Origin: Aminipila terrae
GTDB lineage: Bacteria; Bacillota; Clostridia; Peptostreptococcales; Anaerovoracaceae
Length of the DNA: 64,000 nucleotides
Assembly (NCBI RefSeq): GCF_010120715.1
Contig: NZ_CP047591.1
Span: forward strand, 3,100,001 to 3,164,000
Reading direction: 5' to 3'
Below are positions 34,878 to 43,987 of the stretch, piece after piece; positions within the stretch are counted from its first letter, which is position 1; each line of letters begins with the position of its first letter. The notes beneath the pieces were generated by a model. That model did no database searches, was not told where the DNA came from, and saw only the letters and a list, made by a program, of their open reading frames with translations. Position numbers and translations under genes: made by a program.

Positions 34878-35501
34878 ATGTACGCATTTTTACTTGTGTT
34901 ATCCCTAAATATTGATAGCTTTAGTATCGGATTGAACTATGGGTTAAGAAAAATTAAAATATCATTTTTAGCTTTAATAACTATAGTAGCTATGTCTTTA
35001 GGGATTCTATCTATTTCCTATTCAATCGGATATATCATATTTTCATTTATTTCAATTTTTGTATCTAAAATGATTAGTTCATTACTGCTTATTTCTCTGG
35101 GATGTGTATTACTAATACAGACGCTGATTAATATTCATTATCCAGTAGAGAATGAAGCGCTTACTATAAAAAAAATAAAAATTAAACCGCTGAATATCAT
35201 AGTAAACATTGTGAGAGAACCCTCAAACGGAGATATGGACCACTCAGGGACTATTAATATGAAAGAAGCCGTATATATTGGTTTTGCTCTTTCAATGGAT
35301 TCATTTGCTGTAGGTTTATCTTTAGCTGCATTTCAGATAAACTTAACCTGGTTTTTACTACTGACAGCAATCGTTAATATTATACTCCTAATGTCAGGAG
35401 AATTAATAGGAAAACTGGTAGGAAGTATTGTTTCAGGAGATAAGCTAAAATTAGTGGCCAGTATCATTATCATTTTTCTAGGTTTTACAAAGCTTTTATG
35501 A
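34878..35501 (+). CDS. ytaF: Sporulation membrane protein YtaF (MntP-like fold)
   Basis: Two homologous halves with LLVLSLNIDSFSIGLNYGLR and GFALSMDSFAVGLSLAAFQI, joined by VREPSNGDMDHSGTINMKEA, which is diagnostic of YtaF. ATG 34878 was chosen because GGAGG lies eight bases upstream; an extension to 34824 is possible. In Bacillus ytaF is expressed during sporulation; exact transport role is unclear. Its presence supports a spore-forming host. Confidence 0.85.
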   Translation: MYAFLLVLSLNIDSFSIGLNYGLRKIKISFLALITIVAMSLGILSISYSIGYIIFSFISIFVSKMISSLLLISLGCVLLIQTLINIHYPVENEALTIKKIKIKPLNIIVNIVREPSNGDMDHSGTINMKEAVYIGFALSMDSFAVGLSLAAFQINLTWFLLLTAIVNIILLMSGELIGKLVGSIVSGDKLKLVASIIIIFLGFTKLL

Positions 35502-35588
35502 TAATATGAACTTGTATAAGGGTTAATGTTTACTGCAAAGAAAAAAGGGTAAAAATATACAAAGGTATTTAGAAAGGATGAGTGAAGA

Positions 35589-35996
35589 ATGAGAGAATTA
35601 GCAGGATTATTTGGTTGGATAACAGTCTGGGGTTTTTGCTTTGAGGTCTTAAACTATTTTATTAAGTTCATTAATAAAAAGTACATTTCTAAGTTGCCGA
35701 AAGAGAAAAAGAAACTGGTGGATTTATACCGTACGGTAATGAAATTTATCATTAAATTTCACAAACCTGTGGGTATTATAACAGTAGCTGCAGCCATTAC
35801 TCATTTAATCCTTATGGCAGTGTTCGTGAGAATCAGTATATCGGGAATCATAGGGGTATCACTAATGCTGAGTTTACTGGCTCTGGGATTATATGGTGTA
35901 TTCATCAATAAAAACAGAAATGGTAAATGGTTTAAACTCCACAGGGCTATCGCTTTTGTTCTAATCGTAATTATCATAATTCATGTGGCCGGTTAA
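35589..35996 (+). CDS. Cytochrome b561-like/ferric-reductase-like four-helix membrane protein
   Basis: 135 residues with four helices carrying histidines at regular places: FHKPVGIITV, AAAITHLILM, WFKLHRAIAF and IIIIHVAG. The pairs could hold one or two b-type hemes as in b561 or YedZ-like proteins. AAAGGATGAG lies before ATG. Heme binding is an inference from the His pattern. Confidence 0.6.
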   Translation: MRELAGLFGWITVWGFCFEVLNYFIKFINKKYISKLPKEKKKLVDLYRTVMKFIIKFHKPVGIITVAAAITHLILMAVFVRISISGIIGVSLMLSLLALGLYGVFINKNRNGKWFKLHRAIAFVLIVIIIIHVAG

Positions 35997-36028
35997 TTTA
36001 CACATAATCTTTAAGGGGACTTTATCAG

Positions 36029-37009
36029 ATGAACAATATAAATCTCAGCAATTCACATACTAAAAAGATAAGAGAAAGTTTTAGAAATTATATTGAAAAA
36101 AATTATCCTACACTTAAAGATAAAAATATAGTAGTCAGCGATGCATTTTATCCTTTAAGGCATGATATTGGTATAGGATTTTGGGATATTTTTAAAAACG
36201 AGAATTCCATAAAGCGATGTCAGATTCTTTTAGAACAACATCTGGAACAGAAAAAACGGTTAAAGCCCAAAAGTGATGCATCTACTTACATTGGTTCCAT
36301 AAAAAAACTTAAAGAGCATATTGATATTAGTTATGGTGGTGTCCAGGGATTAATGAATCACACCGTATCCCATGATAATATAAAAACTGTGAAAAAGAAT
36401 ATAAAAAATCTGGACAAGATTAACCCAGAGATTCCTAAGCCTAGTTTTAAGGAAGTGGATTATTATTTAGATAAGTGGAATACGTTTGAAACTTATAAAA
36501 TGCGGGAAAGTGCGCTGGATAATTTGTTTTTAAAGACGTATCCGGTTAATACTTCTATTGATGATGTATTAATTAAGGTTTCAGTATTAAATGATTTTTA
36601 TAATACAAATATATTTAATCCATATAAAGTGGCAACACATATTGTTAATCTCAACATTGACAAGAGATTATATGCAGGTGATGCTTCACTTGTTGGTGAC
36701 ATTGCACGAGTTGATATCGACAATCAGGGGATTAATCCCTTTTATTCATTTGCATCCAAGTATTGTAATCATCATGTTCCCCATGAATTTCCTATATATG
36801 ATATAACTATTGCCAGAATGTTAAGGCATTTTAAAAAGACCGATAAATTTTCTGTTTTTAATAAAAATGATTTGAAATCCTTTGCTGTTTTTAAAAAAAT
36901 TTTAAAAGAGTTTCAAATGCATTATGATTTGACACAGTATAGCCTGAAAGAAATTGAAAAATATCTTTGGCAGCTTGGAAAGGAACATTTTTCACATAAA
37001 AATTATTAA
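36029..37009 (+). CDS. Uncharacterised protein with possible OGG-like C-terminal fold (326 aa)
   Basis: Soluble, Lys-rich. The C-terminal part contains YSFASKYCNHHVPHEFPIYD followed by an ML helix. That pattern recalls the 8-oxoguanine-glycosylase-like fold proteins found next to DNA-modification or defence genes. The first ~140 residues (IGSIKKLKEHIDISYGGVQG) are unlike anything recognised. AAGGGGAC precedes ATG. It is a single-gene unit ending at a strong terminator. The DNA-related role is speculative. Confidence 0.5.
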   Translation: MNNINLSNSHTKKIRESFRNYIEKNYPTLKDKNIVVSDAFYPLRHDIGIGFWDIFKNENSIKRCQILLEQHLEQKKRLKPKSDASTYIGSIKKLKEHIDISYGGVQGLMNHTVSHDNIKTVKKNIKNLDKINPEIPKPSFKEVDYYLDKWNTFETYKMRESALDNLFLKTYPVNTSIDDVLIKVSVLNDFYNTNIFNPYKVATHIVNLNIDKRLYAGDASLVGDIARVDIDNQGINPFYSFASKYCNHHVPHEFPIYDITIARMLRHFKKTDKFSVFNKNDLKSFAVFKKILKEFQMHYDLTQYSLKEIEKYLWQLGKEHFSHKNY

Positions 37010-37027
37010 TATTTTTCAGACAGTTTT

Positions 37028-37060
37028 AACAGGCATAAAGACACTTATGCCTGTTTTATA
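37028..37060 (+). terminator. Terminator of the 326-aa gene
   Basis: AACAGGCATAA pairs perfectly with TTATGCCTGTT around the loop AGACAC, followed by TTATA. It sits 19 bases after the stop codon. Confidence 0.8.
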
Positions 37061-37115
37061 CTATTCATACTTCTAATAAGATTTAAATGATAAATCTTAT
37101 TAGAAGTATGAATAG
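37061..37115. repeat. Perfect 25-bp inverted repeat (5-base loop)
   Basis: The arm starting CTATTCATACTTCTAATAAG (37061-37085) is followed after AATGA by its exact reverse complement (37091-37115). It is AT-rich with no long T-tract, sits between the previous terminator and the KimA-like gene, and is longer than a normal terminator stem. It could be a leader hairpin, operator or miniature-element remnant. Confidence 0.75.
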
Positions 37116-37221
37116 TAATAATACGGTGAAAAATAATAATGTTACGACTGCTTTTCTCTACATATTTTTATATATACAAATGATAAAAAAGTTGTATTCT
37201 TTTTTAATAAAAGGAGAAAAA

Positions 37222-39081
37222 ATGATAAATAGGTTTTTAGATGTTCTGATTGGAAGGCCTTTAGCCAATGAAAAAGGCAGCAAAGAAAAATATAATGTTC
37301 CCTTTGGCCTGGCAATCATGGCTAGTGATGCCATATCCTCTGTAGCTTACGGAGCCCAGGAAATACTTTTCGTCCTTATTGTCCTTGGTGCCGCTTCTTA
37401 TCAGTGGCTGACCTGGACTTCCTGTATGATTATAGGTCTGCTCGCCATATTGACCATTTCATATATACAGATTATCAATGCGTATCCACAAGGCGGGGGA
37501 GCTTACAAGGTAGCCAAGGAGAACTTAGGTTCCAAGGCCGGCCTCTGTGCCAGCGCGGGACTGATTATTGACTATATTCTTACAGTTGCCGTGAGCGCCA
37601 GTGCCGGTGCTGATGCTATCGTATCCGCATTTGAAAATTTGGGAATATACAAGGTGGAAATTGTTGTAACCGTAATCATTATTTTGACAATACTGAATTT
37701 GCGGGGAATCAGTGAATCCTCAAAAATATTTGCACTGCCTACTTATGTCTTTATTTTCAGTATGATTTTTATGATTGTTTACGGTCTTTTTAAATATTTT
37801 GTACTCAATATCCATCCGGAACCTATGTATTCTGTTCCTGACAGTACTGTTTCCAACATTTCAATATTTTTGATATTGAAAGCCTTTTCTTCCGGATGCT
37901 CTGCGTTGACCGGGGTAGAGGCAGTGAGTAACTCCGTTCCTAATTTTCAGGAACCAAGCCCGAAAAATGCCAAGATTGTCATGGTTTTACTGGCAGCACT
38001 GATATTTTTTATCTTTGGGGGAACTTCAGTCCTTGCGAAATTTTATACGGCTGTTCCTATTGTTAATGGACCTACAGTTGTATCCCAGATTGCTTTTGCA
38101 GTTTTCCATAAGGGATTTATGTATTATGTTGTCCAGTTCAGTACAGCAGTTATACTGCTCATGGCATGCAATACCGCCTTTACAGGTTTCCCTATGCTTA
38201 TGTACATTGTGGGGAAAGATGGTTACGCACCAAAACAGTTTACTATTCGTGGCAAACGGTTGAGCTTTTCTGTAGGAATCGTAGCCTTATCTTTAATTGC
38301 ATGTATTCTGGTTATTATTTTTAAAGCGGATACCCACAGAATCATTCCACTTTATGCCATCGGGGTATTTATCTCCTTTTCATTAAGCCAGTTTGGTATG
38401 GTAAACCACTGGAGAAAGTCAAAGGGGAAGAACTGGAAACATGGAGTTGTGATAAATGGTATCGGTTCAGTGGTCACATTTTTTGCAACCATCATCATCT
38501 TGTTTGAAAAATTTACGGAAGGGGCATTTATTGTATTAATCATCATCCCAATCATCATCATGGCACAGGTTAAGATTAAAGCTCATTATGATAAGATTGC
38601 CGCCGGATTAAGTGTCAGCAATGTGAGATTAAATAAAGTGGATTTTAAGATAAAATATGATCATGTCATAGTAGTTCCAATCGCTTCCTTGAATAAGGCG
38701 GCCATTGGTGCTCTGCAGTATGCCCAGAGTCTGGGGGGCAAGGTTATTGCACTGAACATTTCCACGGATATGGAATCCATGGATAAGTTAAAACACAGGT
38801 GGAACCAGTTAAATACGGATATGCTGCTGATTTCAAAATATTCTCCATACAGAGCTGTAGTAACCCCATTGTTGGATAATATTTACCAGATAGCAGATGC
38901 AGCGGAAGAGGAAGACGAAAAGATAACGGTCATCGTACCCCAGTTTATGACCCATGAACCTTGGGGAAGTGTTCTTCATAATCATACAGCATTATTTATA
39001 CGGGAAAGTTTATTGAAAAAGGGTAACATTATTGTAGCTACTTATCCTTATAATCTTGACAAAAGTGACTATGCAGACTAA
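37222..39081 (+). CDS. KimA-like potassium transporter (APC superfamily)
   Basis: 619 residues. Twelve membrane segments (MASDAISSVAYGAQEILFVL, YPQGGGAYKVAKENLG, LRGISESSKIFALPTYVF) are followed by a cytoplasmic USP-like domain (YDHVIVVPIASLNKAAIGAL). This matches the length and layout of KimA, a high-affinity K+/H+ symporter inhibited by c-di-AMP. ATG 37222 follows AAAGGAG; the upstream frame reaching 37087 lies in the hairpin. The function is by family similarity. Confidence 0.85.
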   Translation: MINRFLDVLIGRPLANEKGSKEKYNVPFGLAIMASDAISSVAYGAQEILFVLIVLGAASYQWLTWTSCMIIGLLAILTISYIQIINAYPQGGGAYKVAKENLGSKAGLCASAGLIIDYILTVAVSASAGADAIVSAFENLGIYKVEIVVTVIIILTILNLRGISESSKIFALPTYVFIFSMIFMIVYGLFKYFVLNIHPEPMYSVPDSTVSNISIFLILKAFSSGCSALTGVEAVSNSVPNFQEPSPKNAKIVMVLLAALIFFIFGGTSVLAKFYTAVPIVNGPTVVSQIAFAVFHKGFMYYVVQFSTAVILLMACNTAFTGFPMLMYIVGKDGYAPKQFTIRGKRLSFSVGIVALSLIACILVIIFKADTHRIIPLYAIGVFISFSLSQFGMVNHWRKSKGKNWKHGVVINGIGSVVTFFATIIILFEKFTEGAFIVLIIIPIIIMAQVKIKAHYDKIAAGLSVSNVRLNKVDFKIKYDHVIVVPIASLNKAAIGALQYAQSLGGKVIALNISTDMESMDKLKHRWNQLNTDMLLISKYSPYRAVVTPLLDNIYQIADAAEEEDEKITVIVPQFMTHEPWGSVLHNHTALFIRESLLKKGNIIVATYPYNLDKSDYAD

Positions 39082-39089
39082 ATCTGTCT

Positions 39090-39119
39090 TTACGGGTGAG
39101 CATTCGCCCGTAATTTTTT
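39090..39119 (+). terminator. Terminator of the KimA-like gene
   Basis: TTACGGGTGA pairs with TCGCCCGTAA, loop GCAT, followed by TTTTTT. Confidence 0.85.
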
Positions 39120-39216
39120 ATTATAAAAAATGCAGTAGTTTATGATATTATATTTTTATATTGTTTTTTCAATAAAGAGGACAAAATAAATATTACAATT
39201 TAGGAGTGTATGAAGA

Positions 39217-40464
39217 ATGAAAAAAATATTTCTGGTATTGTTAATAATATTAATTATATCAAATTCTATGGTTATTTCTCTGGCTGAAACGGATAAGGCA
39301 CCTGCTCTTTCAGCTGAAACCGCAGTTTTAATGAACGCTTCCACTGGAGAAGTTTTATACAATAAACATATGAACCAAAAGATGTATCCTGCCAGTACAA
39401 CTAAAATCATGACCGCTTTATTAGTCCTTGAAAATCTTGACCTTTCAAAAACAGTCACCATTGACAGGGAAACTGCTTTAACGGGAGAATGCCAGATCTA
39501 TCTTTCAGAAGGAGAAAAAGTAACGGTGGAACAACTGCTATACGCAATGTTGTTAAAATCGGCAAATGATGCGGCAGTGGCACTTGCTAAGGAAGTTGCC
39601 GGGAGTGTTCCAAAGTTTGCAGATATGATGAATGCCAGGGCAAAAGAACTGGGAGCAAAGAATACAAATTTTGTTACACCGAATGGCCTGCATGATGATA
39701 ACCACTATACCACAGCCTATGATTTGGCTATGATTACAAGAGAGGCTATGAAAAACAAAGAGTTTAGAAAAATTATTACTACTCTTAGATATACCATTCC
39801 AGAGACAAACAAAAGTAATATCCGTGAGCTTAAAAATCCGAATAAACTGTTGTATAGTAAATCAAAACTTCTTGTTAATGGAACTATTAAATCTATTAAG
39901 TATGATGGAGCAACAGGGGTTAAAAATGGATATACAAATGAAGCAGGGAGATGCCTTGTAGCGTCAGCCAAAAGAGGCGGCATTGAACTTATTTCTGTAG
40001 TTTTAAATACGACTGCCGATGGAAAGTTTGCAGATTCTATAGCTCTTCTGGATTACGGATTTGACAATTATAAAAGCATAGCTGCTGTAAAAAAAGGAGA
40101 ATCTTTTGGAAAAATAAAGGTTAGCAAAGGAGCAGTAAGAAATGTTGAATTTGTTGCAGATAAATCATCGTACGTAACAACATCTGCAAAAAATTCTGAT
40201 TCAGAGATTAATACAAAACTTGTGGTTGATGGCAGGTTACAGGCTCCCCTGGCTAAAGGACAAAAGGTTGGAAGGATTGAAATATATAAAGGAGACAAGC
40301 TCGTTGACAAGGTGGATGTTGTGACTGCAGCACAAGTTGATAAAGGGGGGATTCTATCTGGAATTGGTGTTCCTGACAAAATTTCTCATGCCTTAGGAAT
40401 TGCTGTATTAATTCTAATTTTTTTATCAGCAATTTTACTCTTTAGACATAAGCGGGCAGTTTAA
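39217..40464 (+). CDS. D-alanyl-D-alanine carboxypeptidase (PBP5/DacF-like)
   Basis: Signal peptide (1-22), then the serine peptidase S11 motifs: PASTTKIMTAL (SxxK), KSANDAAVALA (SxN) and GVKNGYTNEAG where the usual KTG is KNG. A PBP5 C-terminal beta domain and a C-terminal membrane anchor (ALGIAVLILIFLSAILLF) followed by RHKRAV complete the family layout. It trims the terminal D-Ala of peptidoglycan stem peptides. 415 residues, normal length. AGGAGTG precedes ATG. Confidence 0.9.
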   Translation: MKKIFLVLLIILIISNSMVISLAETDKAPALSAETAVLMNASTGEVLYNKHMNQKMYPASTTKIMTALLVLENLDLSKTVTIDRETALTGECQIYLSEGEKVTVEQLLYAMLLKSANDAAVALAKEVAGSVPKFADMMNARAKELGAKNTNFVTPNGLHDDNHYTTAYDLAMITREAMKNKEFRKIITTLRYTIPETNKSNIRELKNPNKLLYSKSKLLVNGTIKSIKYDGATGVKNGYTNEAGRCLVASAKRGGIELISVVLNTTADGKFADSIALLDYGFDNYKSIAAVKKGESFGKIKVSKGAVRNVEFVADKSSYVTTSAKNSDSEINTKLVVDGRLQAPLAKGQKVGRIEIYKGDKLVDKVDVVTAAQVDKGGILSGIGVPDKISHALGIAVLILIFLSAILLFRHKRAV

Positions 40465-40481
40465 TAAATAGAGCATTTGAG

Positions 40482-40520
40482 TAAGGGCATTCCTGATAAA
40501 AGGATGTCCTTATTTTAATA
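40482..40520 (+). terminator. Terminator of the carboxypeptidase gene
   Basis: TAAGGGCATTCCT and AGGATGTCCTTA pair with two mismatches, loop GATAAA, followed by TTTTA. Confidence 0.65.
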
Positions 40521-40650
40521 GATGAAATCTAAAAATATTTAACTATAAAAATTAATTTACAAATTCTAAAACTTTTCCAATAGTCGGCACGTCTATATAG
40601 TGCTAATAACCATGATACGTATCAGATTAAAGGCAAGGAGGAGGTTGGCA

Positions 40651-41133
40651 ATGAGAAAAAACAATGTAGATAAGCTTATTGAAGATTATGTTATTAAACA
40701 CCAGGAAAATTATTACAGACTGGCTTACAGTTATGTAAAGAATGAACATGACGCCCTGGATATAGTTCAGGATTCTATAGTAAAAGCCATGTCATCACAG
40801 CATTCACTAATCGAACCCGATTACATAAAAACGTGGTTTTACAGGATAGTTGTGAATACTTCACTGGATTACCTGAGAAGGCAGAAAAAAGTCATTGTGT
40901 CCGAAGAAGAGATTCTAACTTCTGGGACAGGAAAGCCGGATCAATATGAGGATATTGATCTTCATAAGGCAATGGACAATTTACCTGATAATTATCGGAG
41001 TATTATTGTACTGCGATATTTTGAAGACTTAAAAATTGAAGAAGTAGCTGATGTATTAGGCCAGAATGTAAATACGATAAAAACCAGATTATATAAAGCT
41101 CTTGAGAAGTTGCGCATTCAGATGAATGATTAA
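40651..41133 (+). CDS. ECF sigma factor (SigV-like)
   Basis: 160 residues: region 2 (YYRLAYSYVKNEHDALDIVQ, YIKTWFYRIVVNTSLDYLR) and region 4 (LPDNYRSIIVLRYFEDLKIE, VADVLGQNVNTIKTRLYKAL). ATG 40651 follows AAGGAGG. Ten bases downstream lies an RsiV-like anti-sigma gene, so the pair is a typical ECF switch for envelope stress, as SigV-RsiV is for lysozyme. Confidence 0.9.
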   Translation: MRKNNVDKLIEDYVIKHQENYYRLAYSYVKNEHDALDIVQDSIVKAMSSQHSLIEPDYIKTWFYRIVVNTSLDYLRRQKKVIVSEEEILTSGTGKPDQYEDIDLHKAMDNLPDNYRSIIVLRYFEDLKIEEVADVLGQNVNTIKTRLYKALEKLRIQMND

Positions 41134-41143
41134 GGAGGAAATT

Positions 41144-42040
41144 ATGACAGATAATAAGATGGAGAAATTAAAAGAGGAATATATGAATGTTCCCATTTCT
41201 GGGGAATTAGATTCTGTAGTAAGAAGGGCATTAAAAATAGAAAACAAAAGCAATATAAAAAAAGTTTATTTCTATAAAAGACTGGGAACTGTTGCAGCTG
41301 CAGTGGTAATTTGTTTGGTGGCTCTTACCGTTACAGTAAACAGTAGTCCGGCATTTGCAAATGAATTGTCCAGGACCCCAGTTATTGGAGGAATAGTAAA
41401 AGTTCTTACTTTCAAAGAGTTTACGGTTAAAGAAGACAAATTTGATGCTGATATAAAAGTTCCAGAAATACAGGGGCTAAAAAATGGGGATTTGGAAAGA
41501 AGTATTAACGAGAAATACCTGGAAGAAAACAAAAAACTTTATAAACAATTTATGTCCGATATGGAAGAAATGAAGAAGCAAGGCAGTGGTAACATAGGTG
41601 CCTATAGTGGATATGAAGTGAAAACAGACAATGACAACATTTTATCTGTAGGCCGCTGGGAAACAAAAACTGCAGCAGATTCCTATACGGTTATGAGGTA
41701 TGATACAATTGACAAGAAAAATCAGATTTTATTAACCTTGCCAAGCTTATTTAAAGATGACAGCTATGTGGATGTTATCAGTGAAAATATAATAGCTCAG
41801 ATGAAAGAACAGGTTAAAAGCGAAGATAAAGTGTATTGGCTTGATGATGGTAATACTATGCCAGAGGATATCTTCAAAAAAATTGACAAGAATCAGAATT
41901 TCTATATTAATAAGGATGGAAAGTTAGTAATTTCATTTGACCAGTTTGAGGTTGCACCAGGGTATATGGGAACTCCGGAATTTGTAATACCAACGGATGT
42001 TTTATCTAAGATTTTAGTTAGTAACCAGTATGTAAAATAG
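41144..42040 (+). CDS. RsiV-like anti-sigma factor (DUF3298)
   Basis: N-terminal cytosolic part (~55 residues), one membrane helix (VAAAVVICLVALTVTV), then an exported DUF3298 region. The cues are SPAFANELSRTPVIGGIVKV, LPSLFKDDSYVDVISENI, and the C-terminal QFEVAPGYMGTPEFVIP. RsiV binds lysozyme and is cut to free SigV; whether this one does is unknown. AAGGAGGA precedes ATG; co-transcribed with the sigma gene. Confidence 0.85.
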   Translation: MTDNKMEKLKEEYMNVPISGELDSVVRRALKIENKSNIKKVYFYKRLGTVAAAVVICLVALTVTVNSSPAFANELSRTPVIGGIVKVLTFKEFTVKEDKFDADIKVPEIQGLKNGDLERSINEKYLEENKKLYKQFMSDMEEMKKQGSGNIGAYSGYEVKTDNDNILSVGRWETKTAADSYTVMRYDTIDKKNQILLTLPSLFKDDSYVDVISENIIAQMKEQVKSEDKVYWLDDGNTMPEDIFKKIDKNQNFYINKDGKLVISFDQFEVAPGYMGTPEFVIPTDVLSKILVSNQYVK

Positions 42041-42067
42041 CCGGTTGATTTAGAAATAAACAGAATT

Positions 42068-42106
42068 AACGGCGGTTTGAATAAAAGTCAAACCGCCGTT
42101 TTTTAA
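42068..42106. terminator. Bidirectional terminator between convergent genes
   Basis: AACGGCGGTTTGA (42068-42080) and TCAAACCGCCGTT (42088-42100) are perfect 13-bp arms with T-tract on the + side. It closes the anti-sigma gene and faces the MarR gene. Confidence 0.9.
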
Positions 42107-42546
42107 TATAGTTTTTCAGATAAGGAGTCACATAATGATTTAAAACTCTCGACTATGTTAATTCGTTGTTCTTGGGACATGAGTTTAAAGGCTTCGATTT
42201 CTGCCAGCTTTAGTTCTTCAAGAATAGTGTTAGCATAATGCTCTCCTTTTTCAGTAAAATGGATAAGCTTATTTCTTCGGTCCTTTGTATTTGTTTCTTT
42301 ATAGATGTAATTATCCTTTCCTAAATCAGACAATATTTTAGAGACCGTTTGCTTTGGCAGAAACAATTTATTGCAAATTCCACTCTGGGTACAACCTGGG
42401 GATTGTTTTTTTATTTCATAGAGAATGAACAGGGTTGTATCCTGTATGCCATGTGTGACAGCCCACCGATGATATATATTGTTTATTTCAAACCATGAAT
42501 GATAATAACAGTCAATTTGTTCCACGATGATTTTATTATTATTCAT
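42103..42546 (-). CDS. MarR family regulator
   Basis: Winged helix typical of MarR: QSPGCTQSGICNKLFLPKQT (recognition helix), VSKILSDLGKDNYIYKETNT and DRRNKLIHFTEKGE (wing). ATG 42546 was chosen because AAAGG lies before it; ATG 42561 has none. It follows the SMR efflux gene by 18 bases on the same strand, so the two form a regulator/efflux operon. Confidence 0.85.
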   Translation of the reverse strand: MNNNKIIVEQIDCYYHSWFEINNIYHRWAVTHGIQDTTLFILYEIKKQSPGCTQSGICNKLFLPKQTVSKILSDLGKDNYIYKETNTKDRRNKLIHFTEKGEHYANTILEELKLAEIEAFKLMSQEQRINIVESFKSLCDSLSEKLY

Positions 42547-42564
42547 TTTTAAACCTTTCATAAA

Positions 42565-42888
42565 TTAATGACTTATTCCACTTAAATTTAACCCAATAAC
42601 ACCTATAACAATAAAAAGTATAGATATTATTTTAAGTGCGTTTACATTTTCTTTAAAAACAAATACGCCAATTGCAGATATGACGATAATCCCTGCAGCA
42701 GACCAGACAGCATAGGCTACGCTGATGTCCATTTTCTTTAAGGTTATGGACAAAAAGGTAAAACTTATAATGTAACCTAAAAATGTTCCAATAGTAGGCA
42801 GCAATCTGGTAAAGCCCATAGACATTTTCATTAAAGTTGTTGCAGTAATTTCAAATCCAATTGCAAGAAATAAATAAATCCAAGACAT
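42565..42888 (-). CDS. Small multidrug resistance (SMR) efflux protein
   Basis: 107 residues, four helices: MSWIYLFLAIGFEITATTLM (conserved Glu14 in FEITATT), then MDISVAYAVWSAAGI and FKENVNALKIISILFIVIGV. Proton-driven export of cationic drugs or guanidinium. ATG 42888 follows AGAGG; the 42921 extension lacks a ribosome site. Confidence 0.9.
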   Translation of the reverse strand: MSWIYLFLAIGFEITATTLMKMSMGFTRLLPTIGTFLGYIISFTFLSITLKKMDISVAYAVWSAAGIIVISAIGVFVFKENVNALKIISILFIVIGVIGLNLSGISH

Positions 42889-43039
42889 AATATAACCTCT
42901 GTTTCTAATAAATTCGTCCATGATTGGACTAAATTATTGTAAAATAAAAAGAAGAATATGTCAATAATGGCTTAACAAACAAGAATAATAAAGGTAGAAT
43001 ATATAGGATATCAATCAAAATCTATGGAGGTAAAATTTA

Positions 43040-43582
43040 ATGGATTCAATATCTTGTATCAAGGAAAGACGAAGTATAAGAAAGTATGAAGAAAAGAAAA
43101 TTCCCCATGCATTAATGGAAGAAGTTGTAGAAGCTGCTTCCTATGCACCATCATGGAAAAATACTCAGATTGTACGGTATATAATACTGGAAGACAGAGA
43201 AAAAATTTTAAAGATTGCGCAGGACTGTGTACTGGGATTTGAATATAATTCAAAGACCATGGCAGGTGCGGCTGCTTTAGTCCTTGTTACTATGGTAGAA
43301 GGCCGTAGTGGTTACGAAAAAGACGGATCTTTTTCCACACCGAAAGGTGATAGATGGCAGATGTTTGATGCAGGCATTGCAACCCAGACGTTCTGCCTGG
43401 CAGCTCACGAAAAAAGCCTGGGATCAGTTATAATAGGCATTTTTGATGACGAAAAAGTGGAAGAAGTTGTGAGTATTCCAGAAGGTCAACAAGTAGCGGC
43501 TATTATTGCAGTGGGTTATCCTAAATTTATTCCGGAGACACCAAAGAGAAAAGCCGTTGAAGAACTGATTTCATATATTTAA
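43040..43582 (+). CDS. Nitroreductase family protein
   Basis: 180 residues: MDSISCIKERRSIRKYEEKK (FMN-binding SIRKY), VVEAASYAPSWKNTQIVRYI, DAGIATQTFCLAAHEKSLGS and AIIAVGYPKFIPETPKRKAV. FMN-dependent NAD(P)H reductase of unknown substrate. GGAGG lies eight bases before ATG. Single gene ending at a strong terminator. Confidence 0.9.
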   Translation: MDSISCIKERRSIRKYEEKKIPHALMEEVVEAASYAPSWKNTQIVRYIILEDREKILKIAQDCVLGFEYNSKTMAGAAALVLVTMVEGRSGYEKDGSFSTPKGDRWQMFDAGIATQTFCLAAHEKSLGSVIIGIFDDEKVEEVVSIPEGQQVAAIIAVGYPKFIPETPKRKAVEELISYI

Positions 43583-43602
43583 ACATACTGAAAATGACAT
43601 AG

Positions 43603-43640
43603 AAAAATCCTCTTAATTTTAGTTAAGAGGATTTTTTTCG
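43603..43640. terminator. Bidirectional terminator after the nitroreductase gene
   Basis: AAATCCTCTTAA and TTAAGAGGATTT are perfect arms with T7 on the + side. On the minus strand it overlaps the end of a small reading frame (43619-43741). Confidence 0.85.
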
Positions 43641-43741
43641 TTTGAATCTGATTTGTTGTCTGAACTGACATTCTGTGCACTATTGCCTGAATGAATCTGT
43701 CTACGTCTGGCAACTGCATTCCTGTGATTCATATTATTCAT
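43619..43741 (-). CDS. Possible 40-aa small protein
   Basis: Minus-strand ATG at 43741 has GGGGTG six bases upstream and encodes MNNMNHRNAVARRRQIHSGN then SAQNVSSDNKSDSNEKNPLN, a basic then polar peptide. Its stop lies within the nitroreductase terminator. The strong ribosome site is the main support; coding potential is otherwise unproven. The rest of 43742-43985 shows no feature. Confidence 0.4.
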   Translation of the reverse strand: MNNMNHRNAVARRRQIHSGNSAQNVSSDNKSDSNEKNPLN

Positions 43742-43987
43742 TTTATCACCCCATTAAAAGTATGAGCTATTTATCCGTTAAATATTCTATATTTTAGAAA
43801 AACCACAGATTAAGCCATATTTTCTGCTGAAGATGGTATTACATGGATATGAGTTCCAGATATTAGTAAAAAATTAATAATTTATTAGGATTTTCTTAGG
43901 ATTTAAACTACTAAATATTAAAATACACATTTCCTATTTTTGGTATTGTATATTTGTTCAAGTTAGAAATATTAATGGAGGTATGTT

